From contig CANNDF010000002.1 in the NCBI GenBank assembly GCA_947503305.1, forward strand, positions 124,001 to 188,000: a DNA stretch of 64,000 nucleotides. Direction: 5' to 3'. Shown piece after piece: positions 61,766 through 64,000 of this stretch (positions within the stretch are counted from its first letter, which is position 1; each line of letters begins with the position of its first letter). Source of the DNA: an uncultured Dokdonia sp. (GTDB taxonomy: Bacteria; Bacteroidota; Bacteroidia; Flavobacteriales; Flavobacteriaceae). The notes beneath the pieces were generated by a model, which was not told where the DNA came from, made no database searches, and saw only the letters and a list, made by a program, of their open reading frames with translations. The position numbers and the translations under genes are program-made.

Positions 61766-62533
61766 ATGACATTATCCCAATTGTTACTTAAAATTCAAGT
61801 AAATAAATCTGTTGATTTTGGAGAGATTTTTAGTGAAGCGATCAATCTATTTCAAAAAGTTTGGTTGCAAGGGCTTTTATTGCAATTATTAGTTATTCTT
61901 GTTTCCTATGGGGTTTCTATGATTATGTATATCCCAATGATGGCTTCTGTTTTTGTGTTAAGTGATCTAGAACCAGATGAACAAGGAGTAGTTTCTATTA
62001 TTGTAGGGGTGCTCTTTTTTGCATTATACATTATAATTATTGCTCTTTTAACGACATTTAGTTTTGGGCTTCAAGCTGCATTTTTTAGAATAGTACGGAT
62101 GAAAGAACGTAATATCGCTACACAACAAGGTGTAAATTTTGGGATGTTTTTTAAGAAAAAGTACCTTAAAAAAGTTTTTATTCTGGCCATGGCCCAGATC
62201 GGGATTTCAATACTGGCTATTATGCTTTGCGTACTTCCTATCTTCTATGTGATCATTCCCTTACAATTTGCAAGTATCATTTTTGCGTTTCATCCTGAGT
62301 TTAGTGTAAATGATATTTATAAAGCTGCCTTTCAGATAGGTAATAAAAAATGGGGAGTCTCTTTTGGGTTGCTTTTGGTTTCGGGTGTTCTAGCAATTAT
62401 TATAGGTTTTTTAGCATGTGTTATAGGGATTTATGCTACACTTTCTTTTGCATATTTACCCGCATATTTAATCTATAAAGAGGTTGTAGGCTTTTATGAA
62501 GATGAAGATGCAATAGCAAAAATAGGGTCCTGA
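61766..62533 (+). CDS. Polytopic membrane protein
   Basis: A 255-residue protein with about five to six helices, an N-terminal amphipathic part (VNKSVDFGEIFSEAINLFQKVW) and short loops; the layout resembles membrane proteins with DUF975- or GDPD-type membrane domains, but I cannot place it firmly. It stands alone between two terminated or promoter-bearing units. Confidence 0.7.
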   Translation: MTLSQLLLKIQVNKSVDFGEIFSEAINLFQKVWLQGLLLQLLVILVSYGVSMIMYIPMMASVFVLSDLEPDEQGVVSIIVGVLFFALYIIIIALLTTFSFGLQAAFFRIVRMKERNIATQQGVNFGMFFKKKYLKKVFILAMAQIGISILAIMLCVLPIFYVIIPLQFASIIFAFHPEFSVNDIYKAAFQIGNKKWGVSFGLLLVSGVLAIIIGFLACVIGIYATLSFAYLPAYLIYKEVVGFYEDEDAIAKIGS

Positions 62534-62658
62534 TAAAATTTCTTTTTATTATTTTGATCTAATGGTAAGTGTTTGATTGTCAATATGTTTTAAAGTAATT
62601 TTTTTCTGTTCTTTTAGGGAAATTATACGGACTGAAAATTTTAATTAAATTTTTAATC

Positions 62659-62666
62659 TACTTTTG
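62659..62666 (+). promoter_or_regulatory. Possible -7 box of topA
   Basis: TACTTTTG fits TAnnTTTG, 21 bases before the topA start. No clear -33 TTTG. Confidence 0.4.
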
Positions 62667-62687
62667 TAATCCCAAAAAAAGAAAAGT

Positions 62688-64000
62688 ATGGCAAAGAATC
62701 TAGTCATTGTAGAGTCACCTGCAAAGGCAAAAACCATTGAAAAATTTTTAGGCGAAGACTATAAGGTGGAAAGTAGTTTTGGTCATATAGCAGATTTACC
62801 TTCTAAAGAATTAGGAGTAAATGTAGATGGTGATTTTAAAGCAAATTATATTGTCTCAGACGACAAGAAAAAAGTTGTAAAAAGATTAAAAGATCTAGCA
62901 AAAAAGGCCGAAATGGTATGGCTTGCTAGTGATGAAGATAGAGAAGGAGAAGCGATTGCATGGCACTTGGAGCAAGAACTGGGATTAACTCCAGAGCGTA
63001 CTAAGCGTATCGTTTTTCATGAAATTACAAAAACGGCTATTAAACGTGCTATAGAAAACCCTCGTAAGATAGATTATCATCTGGTCAATGCACAGCAGGC
63101 GAGAAGAGTATTAGATAGATTGGTGGGTTATGAATTATCACCTGTTTTATGGCGTAAGGTAAAAGGAGGATTATCTGCAGGAAGGGTACAATCTGTTTCT
63201 GTACGATTAATTGTAGAACGTGAGCGTGAGATTCAAAAATTTGCTGCCGATGCATCTTATAGAATAGATGCAGAATTTCTAAATCAAAATGGAAAAGCGT
63301 TTAAAGCAAAACTCCCAAAGAATATAGTGACAAAGAATGGCGCTCAAGATTTTCTTTCGAGAAATGCTACTGCGACATTTAAAGTAGCTTCTTTAACAAC
63401 AAAGCCAGCATCTAAATCTCCTGCACCGCCATTTACAACCTCAACACTGCAGCAAGAAGCAAGTCGTAAATTATATTTTTCAGTAAGTAAGACAATGACT
63501 CTCGCACAGCGTTTATATGAAGCAGGACTTATAACATATATGCGTACGGATAGTGTTAATCTTTCTGTAGATGCAAAAAATGCGGCCAAAGCAGAGATAA
63601 TATCTGCCTATGGGGAAAGCTTTAGTAAAGAACGTAATTATAAAGGAAAGTCTAAAGGAGCACAAGAAGCTCATGAGGCAATACGCCCTACTGATTTTTC
63701 ACGTCATACTGTACAAATAGATAGAGATCAGGCACGATTGTATGAATTAATATGGAAACGTGCTATAGCCTCGCAAATGAGCGAAGCAAAATTAGAACGT
63801 ACAAATGTTCAAATAGCATCTTCTGCAGGTACAGATAATCTTACGGCAAATGGAGAAGTACTCAAATTTGAAGGCTTCTTAAAAGTCTATCTGGAAGGTA
63901 GTGATGATGAAGATACAGAAGAAACAGGATTACTACCTGTATTACAACAAGGTGAATCCTTATCAAATAAATATATAACAGCTACTGAGCGTTTTACAAG
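62688..64000 (+). CDS. topA: DNA topoisomerase I (3' end cut by window)
   Basis: The frame starts at ATG 62688 and stays open to the window edge (about 437 residues seen). It begins MAKNLVIVESPAKAKTIEKF, the TOPRIM start, and has the DEDREGEAIAWHL metal site. The catalytic tyrosine is in GLITYMRTDSVNLS. The enzyme relaxes negative supercoils through a 5'-phosphotyrosine link. The C-terminal zinc-finger or lysine-rich part would lie beyond the window. Confidence 0.96.
   Translation, partial: MAKNLVIVESPAKAKTIEKFLGEDYKVESSFGHIADLPSKELGVNVDGDFKANYIVSDDKKKVVKRLKDLAKKAEMVWLASDEDREGEAIAWHLEQELGLTPERTKRIVFHEITKTAIKRAIENPRKIDYHLVNAQQARRVLDRLVGYELSPVLWRKVKGGLSAGRVQSVSVRLIVEREREIQKFAADASYRIDAEFLNQNGKAFKAKLPKNIVTKNGAQDFLSRNATATFKVASLTTKPASKSPAPPFTTSTLQQEASRKLYFSVSKTMTLAQRLYEAGLITYMRTDSVNLSVDAKNAAKAEIISAYGESFSKERNYKGKSKGAQEAHEAIRPTDFSRHTVQIDRDQARLYELIWKRAIASQMSEAKLERTNVQIASSAGTDNLTANGEVLKFEGFLKVYLEGSDDEDTEETGLLPVLQQGESLSNKYITATERFT

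Overview
ORGANISM. The window is AT-rich chromosomal DNA from a member of the Bacteroidota, most likely a marine Flavobacteriaceae. The grounds are the GYDIA-type GHMP kinase beside a class II HMG-CoA reductase, the XrtF exosortase with its partner protein, DUF3347, the LptC/LptE lipoproteins, the gene content and order of the rod-shape operon, and a clear Bacteroidota promoter (TTTG-N20-TATCTTTG) in front of miaB. The genus cannot be fixed from the sequence; a dispersed CTTTCGCGAAAG palindrome would be a good marker for it. LAYOUT, 1-23.3 kb: conserved backbone. It holds a TPR protein, lptC, a CNNM transporter and a PpiD-like foldase; mevalonate-pathway genes on the minus strand; a dipeptidyl-peptidase IV with two POT peptide transporters; a thioredoxin-like protein; then comEC, an NlpC/P60 lipoprotein, lpxB and surE on the minus strand; and a tail-specific protease, an oligopeptide-type ABC permease and a secreted nuclease on the plus strand. 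23.5-34.7 kb: an accessory island built as an integron-like array of gene cassettes. Sites of about 137 bp separate the cassettes. In four consecutive cassettes the first 9-10 bases (GTT...) are the exact reverse complement of the last bases before the next site (...AAC), which is the circle-closing logic of integron cassettes, yet no recombinase is visible. Cargo: an unknown protein; a two-gene unit of a DUF6414-like protein and a AAA+ ATPase (possible defence system); an unknown protein with an XRE/SymE-like toxin pair; a secreted GH10 xylanase with a membrane protein; an ECF sigma factor with its own regulon; a VOC protein; and a beta-propeller lipoprotein. The right half of the array is decayed. 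34.8-64 kb: backbone again. It holds the mreBCD-mrdA-rodA operon, purH, two tandem MacB-like permeases, a methionine-sulfoxide reductase, the XrtF exosortase pair, a DUF3347 lipoprotein, a serine hydrolase, a multidomain redoxin/cytochrome c/copper monooxygenase-like protein, a sodium/proline symporter, groEL and groES, secG, lptE, a sigma-54 activator, miaB, an LpxR-like protein, an LVIVD lipoprotein, a membrane protein and the start of topA. THREE SIGNALS STAND OUT: the cassette array; an ECF sigma regulon inside it, with TGTAAC-N14-TGTATC before three genes; and twelve copies or variants of a palindrome around TTTCGCGAAA, five of them inside genes and in frame, none in the cassette island.
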